Shown here in pieces: positions 34,962 to 46,776 of a stretch of 64,000 bases of DNA (position 1 is its first letter; each line of letters begins with the position of its first letter). Origin of the DNA: Lepraria neglecta (taxonomy: Eukaryota; Ascomycota; Lecanoromycetes; Lecanorales; Stereocaulaceae); the NCBI GenBank assembly GCA_033220425.1, contig CM065653.1, forward strand, positions 3,162,001 to 3,226,000, in the 5' to 3' direction. The notes under the pieces were generated by a model. It ran no database searches. It was not told the origin of the DNA and worked only from the letters and a program-made list of their open reading frames with translations. Made by a program: the position numbers and the translations under genes.

Positions 34962-35401
34962 GCTCTCGTGGAGTCAGACTTAAGCAAACTTGACTGCGGG
35001 AAAATGGACTTTCTTCTCTAGAAGGTTGGAATGTCTTTGTTACTTGTTCAGACCATAAAATTCATCTATTCACTTCTAGAAGCTGGGCGTTGTCTAAGAC
35101 TCGCGCTAAGGCTCCAGCCTCTTAGCACACTCAAAATTCTAGCCTACAAGAAGCGAGTTCCTATTTCCCCCGCAATCTAACTTAGGTTTCGATTGAGGAT
35201 TCTCGATACGACTTGCACTCACTCTAATCGGGCTGACAGCTGTCAGCTCGAGCTTTGCAGCTTTCTCCATCCTACAGTAACGGCAAAATGGGGAAGTAAC
35301 TGATTTGAGTCAAGTCATTATAAAGGCCTATAACTATCAGCATTGCATAGCTTCATTTGCGTCTCTTTGGCCAAGGCCAGTCTGCGCACTACTCCTTCTC
35401 A
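34962..35401. other. Intergenic between two divergent broken genes
   Basis: No coding region is supported. The stretch must have held both promoters when the two flanking genes were intact. Confidence 0.4.
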
Positions 35402-38400
35402 ATGTCGACGTCGAGTACCACAACGGAGACCACAGGTCCATCGATTATGGAAATCCGGCCTCATGTTGACCGTACGAAGGAAGAGTATCGTAATTCGTTC
35501 GGCACTTTCGTTGGTGCTGTTGGTCCATTTGGGCGCTGGCAGGTGTAGAACGCTGTTGACAAAGTTAACGATATCTAGCCTGAACTCGAAACCCACGTCA
35601 TAACCCTGTTGGAAGCTAAAGCGTACGAGATACAACCACCAAGAAAATATCGAGGCCCTAAGGAGCCATCTCATGCGCTGCGTTGCTACATGGTGGGATT
35701 GAGCCATGATTGCGCTTCGCCCCATGTCGTCATCATCTGTAGGCAGAAGTGGTTTTACACACAGATCAGGGACATTGTGTTGAAGTCATGTTTGCTACAG
35801 GACGGAGGATGGGCTGCCTTCCTCAAGTACAAGGCGAAATTCGTCAGCCTGGGAGAGCCTCGCCTTGCAAACTAACACCCGGCTTGACCGTCTCTTTGTG
35901 TGCAGACAAACTACCCGAGTCACTCTAAGGCACCAGAATCACCGTGTCTGGCATAGATGGAGCAATTGTTATCGCAACTCTTGGAGGGGTCCTCGAATTG
36001 GATCGAGAATATTACGGGCTGACGGTTTCTCATACATTCCTGTCGAGCAAGCATGAATCTCACAGCTCATCCTTGTCCAGGGAGCATGATTCCGAGAGGG
36101 CGGAGTCGGAACCCGTTTCGGACATTGACAATTCTTCCTTTACATTCGACGAGGATGACTTGGACCCATTCGTTCATCCTCTGAGGCTGAGTCTTCGGAA
36201 GCCCAAACCAAACAGCCCCTGACACCGACGATGGACACATCCTCAGCTCAGTCTGCAGAACATCAGCCAGCTTCCTCTCTTAATTCCCCATCATCGCTGG
36301 AAAGATCCTTCAGTCAATTGAGGCGGGTACCCACAGAGACATGTATCAACTGCAAGCGAGCAAAGGCCAAGGTATGCAATATATTGTGTGGGCTTCTCTC
36401 GTCTGTCTTGCCAGAAACTGACCGTAAAACATAGTGCGATGCTGCTAAGCTAGTGTGCCATCGCTGCAGGCGATGGATGATTCACGATTCGTGCGACTAT
36501 GAATTATCTGCAAACCATGAGAAAACTTACATATCCGCAACTCCCAGCCAACCTTCATTACAGTCAGTTCAGGCTACTGGCGTCCGACCGTCCGAAGAGC
36601 GCCTGGACGCTTTCAACGTAGATCCGATCGAAGATTCCCCTGGCCAGACAACGTCTCCAGAATCCTTATCACTGGGTGCTCCACGTTGGACTCTAGGCTC
36701 TGTTAAGAACTTTGGAGATACCCCTGTGCTATGTTCGGAATGGGCTCTCGTGTCTATTGAGCTTGAGAAATTAGCCAAAGCGGGTAACATCAAGGCCATG
36801 GCTGCTAGCTAGATCGGCGAGAACGTACGTATGACGTCCATAGCGAATAACGCCCCCACTGGCAGCGATTTGTTCCTTGCAACTCCAACTGGCACGGCTG
36901 CAGCCATTGGCATTGGTTCGGAATCAATGGTCAAATTTTCTTCCTCGGCAGGCTACTCCCGGGTGTGGACCGTACAGTTGGAATTGGCTGAGGATGGGGA
37001 TTGTGGATCATGGGCTGTGAACAGGAAAGGCGAATTACTTGGAATGCTAATAGGTAGCTGCGACGTTGCCCGTGAAGCGTACATCTTACCCGCGCGCACC
37101 ATTTTCGCCGAGATTGAAGCGGCCAGCAATAAGTCTGTGTCGTTGCCTTCTTTGGAGCAGGCTGACAGGCCGTCGTTGTCTAAAGATACCATTCCCATGG
37201 CGGCTGAATACACATACTCGCCACTGAAAAGAGACGAGATACGCATCCTGACTCTGATGCCTGGAGATGACGAAGCTCCGATTGAGTGCTATCTAGCTAT
37301 TGGTAATATCGACGCGCATTTGGAGTACGAGGCGTTGTCGTATGGCGGGGATCGGTCGACTCCCTCCTCCCTCGTCAAACTCCAGCACCATTTTCCGGTT
37401 AGTCACCAGCTAATCTCAGCGCTGAAGGCCTTGCGATACAAGGAAAAAGCCCGTTATCTTTGGGTGGACAAGTTCTTTATTAACGGCAATGACAATGGGG
37501 AATTGAACGCACAGGTCGCTCTCATGGCGCGGCTTATGAGCCAAGAGAGCGACCATGTTCTGTGGCAAGTATAGTATGCCTTGGAACGATGTTGCGGACG
37601 CTATCTCGATTTAACGCGCCTAACGAGGACCGGTCGCAAGCGATATCTACTTGGTTTAACCGAAGGAGAAGGCCGAGCGAGCGCAATCCAGTCGCAGACC
37701 TCCTGGTTTTGGGCACCTTTGTCGATTTCGCAGAGAGCATAACACGGCGGGCTGAAGATGGTCGATTGGAGCTCACCTGCTCACTGGAATATTTGGTTTG
37801 CGCGCTAGCTTGGCTCAATGTGTCGGTTCAGCACGACCTGATGTATTCTTTTCTATCATTGACAAGGGGCACAGAATCGCCAAGTCTCCCTTCCTCGGAT
37901 GCCAAACCCTCTTCCCGGGGAAAGAAAAATCAGAAAACGCAGGAAGGCCAAAGACGGCAGCGAGTGCTTAGACTGGTGCAAGCAATGACTCGGAGACCTC
38001 ACCAGATTGTAATTGACTATAATCAGCGCTTTGTTCAAGTCTGTAAATACTTTACAACCATGGCTATCCACAGCTCCAAGTCCCTCAACATCATCTACCG
38101 TCCCTAGGCACCAGTAAATCTTGATCTTCCCTCTTAGGTGGCTAGCATATCCCGGGCACCAGTCATTATGCAGAAAAACAGACAATTTGGTCGTGTGAAC
38201 GCCGACGAATTGGTCGGCCTCGGCGACCCTAGTAGGTCAAAGGTCTACAATGCCTCAGGACATACGGAGCCCACCTTCCATTTCTCGAACCATTCGAAAA
38301 CGCCAACTCTCTACACCGAAGGTTTTGCTCTTGATACAGTGCATGCGAAGCAGCAGCCGGCGCTGATGAAAAACATACCCTCTGGATGGACCGACTTCTT

Positions 38401-38878
38401 GGGCTGGACGAACACAGACACTAATCCCCCAGACAAGTTATGGCGCCTGCTCGCCGCGGACCGCGGCCCTGATTGCAACCCACTGCCACACTTCTATCAC
38501 CTCGCATATGCAAAATCTTTCCAGCAGATCGAGCCAGGCCATGGCTTGGACATAGCGAAGGAATTGACTACTGCAGGTGTTGCTATGAAGCAGTTCCTGA
38601 AGCGTGTACAGTCAGTCGTATGGGGTCGAAGGCTTATGAGAACCAATTCCCATAGGCTTGTGGGGCTAGTGCCTGCAGAAACGAATAAGCGGGAGCTGAT
38701 TGTGATACTCTCGGGGTGTTCTGTGCCAGTCGTATCGCGGCGGGTAGAAGCGCCAGAGAGTAACGAAGAAACGTTCAAGCTTATTGGGGAGTGCTTTATT
38801 TATGGCATGATGGATGGAGAGGCAATGGATTTCAAGCTTTCTCGTGGGATTGAGACGCAGACTTTTGCTATTTTATGA
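35402..38878 (+). pseudogene. Broken composite gene: trypsin-like, Zn(II)2Cys6-like and HET regions
   Basis: From the ATG at 35402 a chain of frames encodes four recognisable parts. First is a conserved fungal N-terminal region ('HVVIICRQKWFYTQIRDIVL'). Second is a degenerate trypsin-like part ('GLTVSHTFL' near 36025, 'GDCGSWAVNRKGELLGMLI' near 37000, with Cys in the nucleophile position). Between these lies a Cys cluster C-x2-C-x6-C-x6-C-x2-C-x8-C, completed by splicing out 36372-36434. Last is a HET domain ('HLEYEALSY', 'ARYLWVDKFFINGND') with its far C terminus 'FKLIGECFIYGMMDGEAMDF'. Lesions: TAG at 35546, 35576, 36810, 38105 and 38135, all in frame with coding on both sides; a frame change near 36175-36190; and, near 37555-37605, a lost middle segment of the HET domain plus a one-base frame change. 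HET proteins normally act in allorecognition cell death; this copy cannot make a full protein. Whether it was one gene or two neighbours is uncertain. Confidence 0.78.
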
Positions 38879-38982
38879 TGTTAATCCGGCGATGCATGCT
38901 AAAGTAGAACTTGTCCAATGTGGTAACTGAGAATTCTTGTTGTGAGCTAATCACTACGATCAAGGCTGTAAGACTAAATCAA

Positions 38983-40991
38983 TTAGAGAGTGGACGCCCT
39001 CGACCATTTTCCTCTCGCGCGTATGCGGCGTCCATAGAAGTAGAAACTAGTCAGTCATTATCAGTAATGCTCCTCAGTAGCCCAAAACATGCACGCAGAT
39101 AAACTTACATAAACGGAATCGGAATCATAACAACTGTAATCAGAGCAATCAGTGTCGATGCCCAGTTAATGCCTAAGTTGTGAAACACTGGAGAATCAAT
39201 TAGCTTCAGTAACGGAAGTATTGTCGATGTAATGCAAACGTACTTGGTGCGGCGAATAGTGGAAAGACGGCGGCGAATATACTCCTAAGAGCCGTCACTG
39301 CTGCGACAGCGCTAGCAGCGTACATCTGGAACGTGTCGATTATGTAGTTGAGTGAGGCTTGGAATATCATCAAGAAGCCCGCACCGAGCAGCACAGCGCC
39401 TATGCATGGTCTACATCACCAGTCAGCATTGCGGCCAAATAGAGCACAGAGCCTTGACATACCCAATCCAATGGATATTCTTGCTCGAAGTCCAACCAAA
39501 TATGAACAGACCGGCAGCAAACAGTATCCCTCCAACCATCATCGGTGGCAATCGAGCTTCTGGAACCGGGCGCATATTGTTCGCTTCGAGCTTTTTGACG
39601 TAGAACTTCGTGTTGTAAAGATTTGCGCCTGCTCCGATTACTGTACCAATCAGGGTTGCTATAAATGGGAGAGCCCCGACGAGTTGGTTCCACCCGCGCT
39701 CTTCCTGGAACTCGATTGGGAAAGCAGCGAAGCATCTAGGCCATTGTAATGTGGTTAGTCAACCCGAAATGATATGATGGAGGGAAAGTGACTGACAAGT
39801 ATACGATGCCATAGACGAAAGCTGCATACAATGACATGAAAAACAAGATAGGCGTCACAAGAAGTTGGAACGGTCTGACGAGGTACTTGTGTGCCAGTGA
39901 ACTGATCGTAACGTTCCACTCTTCGTGTTTTGCATGAAGAGCCCAATTGCCTGTCTCGTATCTGAGTTGTTGTGCTTTGTAAACAAGCAGCGCACTTGGG
40001 AAGGTTTCGTCAAGGAAAAGAAGGTCTAGCACAAGGACGAAAAGCATCATCATGCCAGTCATCTTGAAAAAAGACTCAGCGATCCTGGAGACAGGTTTTT
40101 GGGTTTAAGTTGATACGTACATATTCAGTCCATCGCCAGCTGATATTACTCACTAACAAGGCACCAGCGACTACTGGTGACAAAAGTGGCCCTCCTGCGA
40201 CAGCCATGGAATAGCCTGCCAATGCCGCCGCTCGTTGAGCAGGAGGGAAAATATCGCCAAGCACACCACCTGTGTTTGAGACTGGAGCAGAACAAAAGAA
40301 TCCGGCAAAGAAGCGGGTGATCATGATACTTTGTAAGTCTTTCGAAGCCGCAGTCGCAAAGGTAAAGCAAGCTCCGATAAAGTAAGGTGGGAAGACGGCC
40401 ATTCTTCTCCCGTAGACTTCGCTGAGCGGCGCCCAGATCAGTGGTCCAAGACCAAATCTGGTTTGTATTAGGTGACGTGACAGCCAAAGTACGAGATTCT
40501 GACACACCCTAGTAGAAAGAGAGTGATTCCAAGTGTCGATACAGTGGTCGAGACACCATACTCCACTGCGACTGGTGTTATGTCCGCGGAGAAGCTTCTA
40601 GTTGTCAGTAATGGACATGAAATAAACGGAGTCCTGCGTACATAGAGGTATTCCATGAGCTGCACATTGTCGTAAACCCGTACAAGACTACTGTAATAAC
40701 TTTCTTCCTTTGAGGCCAGTTCATCGGTCGATAGGGGTCATCCTTTCCTTCGAAATTGACAATAGCACCAGCATCTGTCTTCTGCTGAGACAAAGCATGG
40801 GTAAAGTTTCGATTCTGGGTGCGAGAAGATGTGATCCGGCTCATAGGCGAGCGTGGGTCGAGCATCCTTGTTGGACGACGTGAAAGTATTTCTGGCCGGT
40901 CGTAACTAGGCGATGCATCGAATCCAGTTGACTTCTTCAAGTCCAAGGAGGTGAAGTCGTCATCTTCTGCCACGGTCTTTACGTTTTCCAT
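38983..40991 (-). CDS. MFS transporter, DHA1 (drug:H+ antiporter) type
   Basis: Eight exons (40642-40991, 40508-40597, 40121-40457, 39797-40062, 39463-39735, 39244-39410, 39109-39187, 38983-39046) give 541 residues; introns are 44-62 nt. A polar N-terminal region of about 95 residues ends with '[20 protein letters not shown]', typical of fungal polyamine/multidrug DHA1 carriers. Twelve membrane segments follow, with motif A '[15 protein letters not shown]' after the second, motif C-like '[19 protein letters not shown]' in the fifth, and '[20 protein letters not shown]' late in the protein. The substrate is unknown; relatives export azoles, cycloheximide or polyamines. It converges on the broken HET gene with only 104 bp between stop codons, yet shows no lesion itself. 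Confidence 0.92.
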
Positions 40992-41903
40992 TGTGAGAAT
41001 ACTTTAGGAAATTGTAGAATGATTCGTCGAAGGGAGTATGAGGAGTCAATATGGACCTTTCAGCACGCAAAGAGCCACCTTAAGTATCAAATGACCTTCT
41101 ACCTCGAGCGTGGCCAAAGTAAGTTTGTAGAACCCACCTCGCACTCCGAATGCTTCCGCGGCGCGGGACTGATACTCAAGAAGACAAGGCAAGTGAATCT
41201 TAAGGCCGCGCAATGGATCAGTAATCAGTAAATCGACTTTCTAGAGCCTTGGTGTTATGCGCGAAGGATCTAAGTAGCAGACACATGGAAAGCCTAGCAG
41301 CTTTTGTTTCAAGCAGAAGTCGATCACTGTTGAAAAAGAGACGCTGCAGAGCATGCAGGGACCACATGTCACGGTTGAGCATCATCATCGAATAACGAGA
41401 TCTTCCAATTGAGGCGTTCGCTCTGAGATGACGGCTCACTGCCGCCCTATCCGTTACCCCATGACACAGGTGTTGCTGACCCGGCCCTGGGCCGATATAT
41501 CCATACAGGCCCCTAATTCCAGGGTTCAACGACTTCGCCTAAGGTATTCTAGCAAAGGTATTTTTGCGATACAGCGCAAGCTTGACACTCTCATTGCGCC
41601 ATTATCTGGTCCCAGAAGGATCCTTTGTGGTTCTAGGATCCTAGGAGTCATTGAGAGGATGGCCGAGCTCATCCAATGAGCGCAAGCATATTCGATCTGG
41701 TTGAAGTGCATCGCAGTCTGAATAAGAATCTGATGCACGGAATTCTTAGCAGGCTTCGCGACGGGAGGAAGCCCGAAGAGCAGATTAGGCGGCAGTTCCC
41801 GGGCTGCTAAGCCCTAAAGCCGAGACCCTGCAGCCAAAAGATCTTCAGATCCAGAATACCTTTCCCACAACCTCTCTAAAATCACAAGCAGCATAACGCC
41901 GCC
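40992..41903. other. Intergenic between divergent MFS and Ist3 genes
   Basis: These 912 bp hold both promoters. No coding region is supported, and no clear regulatory motif is seen. Confidence 0.45.
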
Positions 41904-42638
41904 ATGAACACAATCCGCGAAATCCAATCCATAAACAAGCGCGAGCTCGAAACCCTCACCCCCCCAGAAGCCTCCTGGCACCGCGACTTCGCTGACACAG
42001 CATTCATCTACATAGGCGGCCTCCCCTTCGACTTCTCCGAAGGCGACATCCTAACCATCTTCTCCCAGTACGGCGAACCTACCTACATAAATCTCATTCG
42101 TGACAAGGAATCTGGGAAATCGAAGGGTTTCTGTTTTTTGAAATATGAGGATCAGAGGTCTACGGATTTGGCGGTGGATAATCTCGGGGGAGCGAGCGTG
42201 ATGGGGAGGGTGCTGAAGGTTGATCATACGCGGTATAAGCGGAAGGATGGGGAGGAGGAAGAAGAGGCTGCGAGGGAATTACGTGAGACAGCACGGGACG
42301 GAGGTGTTTCTGAAGAGGAAGATATGGAGGAGAAGAGGAGGCCGTTGATTAAGGAGGAGATTGAGTTGTTGAAGTTGGAGAGAGAGCATGATGAGGATGA
42401 TCCTATGAAGAAGTATTTGGTGCAGGAGAGAAAAGAGGAGGTTGCGAGGGCGCTGGCGAAGTTGGGGAAGGATGGGAAGGAGGAGAAGAAGAAGCAGAAG
42501 AGTCACCATCATCATCACCGTCATCACCGTGATAAGGATGGACGTAGGGAGAGAAGGAGGAGTGATGCTTCTGATAATAGGGAAGGGCGACGACATCGCC
42601 ATACGCATCAACATCTGAGAAGGTCGAGGAGTCCTTGA
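41904..42638 (+). CDS. IST3: U2 snRNP-associated splicing factor Ist3 (RRM protein)
   Basis: A single exon of 244 residues starts at the ATG at 41904. An N-terminal leader 'MNTIREIQSINKRELE' precedes one RRM with RNP2 'IYIGGL' (35-40) and RNP1 'KGFCFLKY' (74-81). 'YGEPTYINLIRDKESGKSKG' between them is the signature of the Ist3/Snu17/RBMX2 group. The tail is long, first acidic, then Lys/Arg/His-rich with RS-like dipeptides. In yeast, Ist3 with Bud13 and Pml1 forms the RES complex, which helps spliceosome activation and nuclear pre-mRNA retention. The fungal protein is longer than yeast Ist3 because of its charged tail. The codon-usage shift near 42120 (C-rich third positions before, G-rich after) reflects the basic tail. 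Confidence 0.92.
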   Translation: MNTIREIQSINKRELETLTPPEASWHRDFADTAFIYIGGLPFDFSEGDILTIFSQYGEPTYINLIRDKESGKSKGFCFLKYEDQRSTDLAVDNLGGASVMGRVLKVDHTRYKRKDGEEEEEAARELRETARDGGVSEEEDMEEKRRPLIKEEIELLKLEREHDEDDPMKKYLVQERKEEVARALAKLGKDGKEEKKKQKSHHHHHRHHRDKDGRRERRRSDASDNREGRRHRHTHQHLRRSRSP

Positions 42639-43093
42639 TGACGGAATGAGACACGTCGTGCAAAAGTCCGAACTATGACGACTTGAGCTTGATACAATGC
42701 TTTCCACCAAACAAGGACTTCCGGTTATGCTTCTACGGAGTTAGATGCCAGATGCCACACAATGCCACAAGAACAGTCCGAGAGGTCCTATCCATGTCGG
42801 CCGTGGTCAGGGCGTGGATATATTTAGCATCAGTGAAGGAGGAGAGCACTATTGGTGCTGTATTTGACCAAAATCCGATTTGAGGGGTCTTACGAGAGGC
42901 AGAGTGCACTAGGAGAAGTCCACAGAGAAATCTAATTTAGATTGCCTGTAAGAGATAGACCTTCGAAAACATGGCTGTTTTACATTGTATTGTGCAATTC
43001 GTCGCTTGCAACACTTTTTGTCTTCGACTCCGTACACCGTTCGCTGCATACATCGTGAGATCGCGGAACTCGTATTGCGGTCGTGCTATTCCA
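42639..43093. other. Intergenic between convergent genes
   Basis: This holds the 3' ends of the Ist3 and PROPPIN genes. No coding region is supported. Confidence 0.5.
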
Positions 43094-44473
43094 TTAACTT
43101 CCCAAATACCTCTTCCACCCATTCCTTACCAGATGCCTTTTGCCATCCTCCCCTTCTCCCAGTATGAACTTTTCCCAACGCCCATCTCTTCCAGCGCCAA
43201 TAACAATTAGCGTATACTCATCCTTCCACCCAATAATACCTTTCCTTGGTTTACCGCCTGGTATACCCGGAATTGGCATGATCGCCTTCTTCCCCAGATC
43301 TGTTTGTGGTTCGTCGTCGGTCTCGAAGTGCGCGGATGTGAAAGAGTAGACATCTGAGAAGACTCGAGGTAGTAGTGGTATCTTGCCCAATAAACCCCAC
43401 TTTTGATTGTTGCCTTCTTCTGCGCTACCGGTGGTAGAAAAGCTGTTCGAGTTGCGATGTGGTCTCTCAGAGGTCATAGAACCGCTGCGAGAGTGGGCTA
43501 TTATGCTAGGGAGGTCGAAGATATGTAACGTCGACTTGTCCGAAGTGACCGCTAACAACGTGCTATCTGGTGATATGGCGATCGAGTATATGATAGCAGG
43601 ATCCACGCCTCTCCTCAACTCTCCAATGCGGGCAGAGTTGGCGGTCGAAAATAATCGTATTAATGTTCCGGTTTCGCTTGCTGTTGCTAGGATTTCTCCA
43701 TCCGGACTCAACTCCATGGCTCTCAGCGGTGTCCCGTGCGCTGGTATGATGCTAACGTTGCCCTTGTCAAGTTCTACCATCTGCACCTGTCCAGGCGTCC
43801 GTCCAGGAAACGCGACCACTTTTGATCCGAGGCAGCACAGGCCATTTGGGTTGTCGGCAGTCTCGAAGACCGAGAGCTTCTCTGGAGTCGACGAGAATCG
43901 GTAAATGTGCACACTGTTTTGAAGAGCGACGACTATGCGTTCTCTAGATAGGCAAACACGGTGGACTGGGGAGCGGAACTCGAGCGTGATGACGACGTTT
44001 TGCTTTGCATTGTCCCATATCATCACCTGTCGAAGTAGTGGTTAGCCCCTCATTTCTGATCTGCGACTTTGAAATTCGGAGTCTTACCGACCTTGTTCTG
44101 CGGGAATTTTGGTTGCCTCCCCCCGCCAACCAGGGCAACAAAGTTGCTTCGCCCCAGCATTGATGCTATTGCAATACCAGCATTGAAGTCTGTAGGTATT
44201 AAGAATTAATGTTGGCCTGCAAGATGGGCAGAATTCGCAGCGATTGGCTACCAGGGTGTCGTACCTCGGGAGACTTGAAGCTTGCATGGCTCCGAATTGA
44301 AGACTGGAAGCAGATATTAGTACACGGAAGCTTTGGGAGGGTTCTCGGTAGGGCGAAGACGTACCACAAAAGCCAGTGTCTAGTCCAACCGAGAAGCAGC
44401 TACTATCCTGATTGAAGGCACAAGATAGTGACACAGGCCCAGCAGACTCGTCAATTGCTGGTCTAGTGTTCAT
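43094..44473 (-). CDS. PROPPIN (WIPI3/4-, Hsv2-like) phosphoinositide-binding beta-propeller
   Basis: Four exons (44365-44473, 44265-44303, 44092-44189, 43094-44026; introns 61, 75 and 65 nt) give 392 residues. The short second exon is needed to restore '[20 protein letters not shown]'. Seven WD-type blades are expected. The diagnostic lipid-binding motif is 'LRRG' (residues 219-222) in '[20 protein letters not shown]', preceded by '[20 protein letters not shown]'. LRRG rather than FRRG, with the rest of the sequence, points to the WIPI3/WIPI4/Hsv2 side of the family and not to Atg18 itself. Such proteins bind PI3P and PI(3,5)P2 on endosomes and vacuoles and act in selective autophagy. The third intron has an unusual donor, GTCGGT. 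The gene diverges from the septin gene with 349 bp between starts. Confidence 0.9.
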
Positions 44474-44822
44474 GACGACAGTTGCAGAATAATTATGGCG
44501 GTAGACTACTAGGGTGGCTGCAAGCAGTGAAGCGATGGTAAAGACAGTAATTCAAGGACATGAGTGGAAAAAGTATGCATATTGTTGCGCATGTGAAGAA
44601 GATGGCGCGCAAACAAACAGATGAAATGTCCGAGTGTCTGCCAAGGCGCTAAGAAAAGATCTCCAGATTTCGCCAAGACGACCCCTTTAGCCATTTTTGA
44701 CAGTTACCCGACAAACATCTGAAACCAACAGCCCATACATACCCAGAGCATTCTCGAGCATCATTGTGGTACACTCCTTGCATCAGACCACAGCCCATTG
44801 ACACCTGAACTCGACCGCCAAC
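44474..44822. promoter_or_regulatory. Shared promoter region of PROPPIN and septin genes
   Basis: A 349-bp intergenic stretch lies between two divergent start codons. A small minus-strand open frame (44509-44694) inside it has no domain and is more likely leader sequence. No specific site is recognised. Confidence 0.5.
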
Positions 44823-46306
44823 ATGTCTTCAAACCTCAACGCTGTAAGTCTTGTTTGGAACTCAGGCCGAGAGGCCCCTCTGTTTAAATTGCGTCTCACG
44901 CGACAACAGATCAAGATGCGTCGAAAGAAGAACGTCAAGAAGGGTATCCAGTTCTGCTTGATGGTCTGCGGTGCTTCAGGAACAGGTACAGCTCCGTCAA
45001 TTTACATATGCAGCTGCAGCGGGCACTGACTTGGAATTGCGTTAGGCCGTACTACCTTCGTCAATACCTTATGCGGAAAGCGAGTGCTTCAAAGCAAAGA
45101 CTCAGATGATCCAGAGAGCGCGCACATTGAGGAGGGTGTCAGGATCAAGCCGATCACCGTTGGTGAGTGAAGGCGCATTTTGAGCTCTTAAGGATCCACC
45201 AGCTAACGTTTTCCAGAGCTTGAGCTTGATGAGGAGGGCACCCGTATATCTTTGACTATCGTTGACACGCCAGGATTTGGGGACCAAATCGATAACGAAG
45301 CAAGGTTAGCAAAATAAGACTTGACCCGCAATGGTTGGGATGCTGATGCGAATGCTGTCTGTTAGCTTCTCTGAGATCGTCGGACATCTCGAACGACAAT
45401 ACGATGATATTCTCGCGGAAGAATCCCGTATCAAGCGTAATCCCAGGTTTAGGGACAACCGAGTACACGCTCTGCTCTACTTCATCACCCCCACGGGCCA
45501 TGGGTAAGCCTGCTGCCGACAATTCTCTAACGACTTTACTGACTCGCTTCACTAGTCTTCGCGAACTCGACATCGAGCTGATGAAGCGTCTCTCACCCCG
45601 TGTTAATGTCATCCCGGTCATTGGCAAGGCAGACTCCCTCACCCCAGCGGAGCTGGCTGAATCGAAGAAGTTGGTCATGGAGGACATCGAGCACTACCGC
45701 ATACCTGTCTACAACTTTCCCTACGATATCGAAGAGGACGATGAGGACACCGTTGAAGAGAATGCTGAGTTACGAGGCTTGATGCCATTCGCTATCGTTG
45801 GTTCTGAAGAGGTGGTCGAGATTGGCGGGCGACGAGTGAGGGCACGACAATATCCATGGGGCGTTGTTGAAATCGACAACCCTCGTCACTCTGACTTCCT
45901 TGCAATCCGAAGCGCACTGCTACATAGCCATCTTGCGGATCTCAAGGAAATTACTCATGACTTCCTCTACGAGAACTACCGAACGGAGAAACTGAGCAAG
46001 AGCGTGGAGGGAGGTGCTTCTGTGTATTTTTGCCCTTGCGATTTGCCTTACGAAGTCCTCGACAGCTAATGCTATTACAGTGACTCTTCAATGAACCCCG
46101 AAGACTTGGCATCCCAGTCTGTCCGTCTAAAGGAGGAGCAACTGCGCCGTGAGGAAGAGAAGCTTCGCGAAATCGAGATCAAGGTGCAGCGTGAGATCAA
46201 CGAAAAGAGACAGGAGCTGTTGGCACGTGAGAGTCAGTTGAGGGAGGCGGAGGGTCGCATGACTAGGGAGCAGAGCACGGCCATCGATGATACCAACGGG
46301 TCTTAG
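44823..46306 (+). CDS. CDC11: Septin, Cdc11/AspA type
   Basis: Seven exons (44823-44843, 44910-44985, 45046-45162, 45217-45304, 45366-45503, 45556-46023, 46081-46306; introns 52-66 nt) give 377 residues. The polybasic stretch 'KMRRKKNVKKG' precedes the GTPase domain. G1 is 'GASGTGRTTF' (28-37), with Arg where most septins have Lys, as in Cdc11. G3 is 'DTPGFG' (88-93) and G4 'GKAD' (170-173). The septin-unique element follows ('SDFLAIRSALLHSHLADLKE'). The last exon encodes a short charged coiled coil ('LKEEQLRREEEKLREIEIKV'). Cdc11-type septins cap the hetero-octamer that assembles at septa and hyphal tips. The 21-nt first exon carries the start and is joined at a standard GTAAGT donor. No lesion is seen. 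Confidence 0.93.
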
Positions 46307-46776
46307 GCGTTACTTGAGGGTCCGCTTGGGGAACGAGGACGATGGTGTAGTTTCTGGGACAGGCGCAATCGAGCGCTCTTGATAGACACTTGAGCTGTGA
46401 GGTTGAAGGCCGATAATATCTCCTTTTTGCTCCTCTTCAGCGTGTATTCAGACTTTTCTGTGAGGAATACCTTAGCTTCCCTTCAAAATCATGTGTAGTG
46501 CTAGACAACATCGGATCAATCGAAGCTACATCAGTTCATGAGTCCTAATTTACTCCGTCCATTGGATGCAATCATGCGAGCATCTCTAGATGCAAGGCTC
46601 CAAGGATTTCGGCCCTGCCGCTTAAACTTCGGCAAGCCGGATTAAGCTAGTGGGGCTAAGCCGATCTTGAATCATGAGACGCCGAGCAACTTCGCCGCCT
46701 TCCAACCACGTCCACCTTCTTCTTCCATTCTTCTTCTTCTTCTCCACCACACGCTCTCCACTACCTATTCAAAAAG
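46307..46776. other. Intergenic, pyrimidine-rich leader of the next gene
   Basis: This is the 3' flank of the septin gene, then the promoter of the Bax-inhibitor-like gene. The last 70 bases are rich in TTC repeats, which is common in fungal 5' leaders. Confidence 0.5.

Noticed and set aside
42279-42710. 143-codon minus-strand Leu/Pro-rich frame antisense to Ist3
   Set aside because: It is the complement of the Glu/Lys/Arg-rich tail of Ist3 and has no independent support.
44509-44694. 61-codon minus-strand frame in the PROPPIN/septin intergenic region
   Set aside because: No domain, and it lies in the expected leader of the PROPPIN transcript with no supporting splice or conservation evidence.
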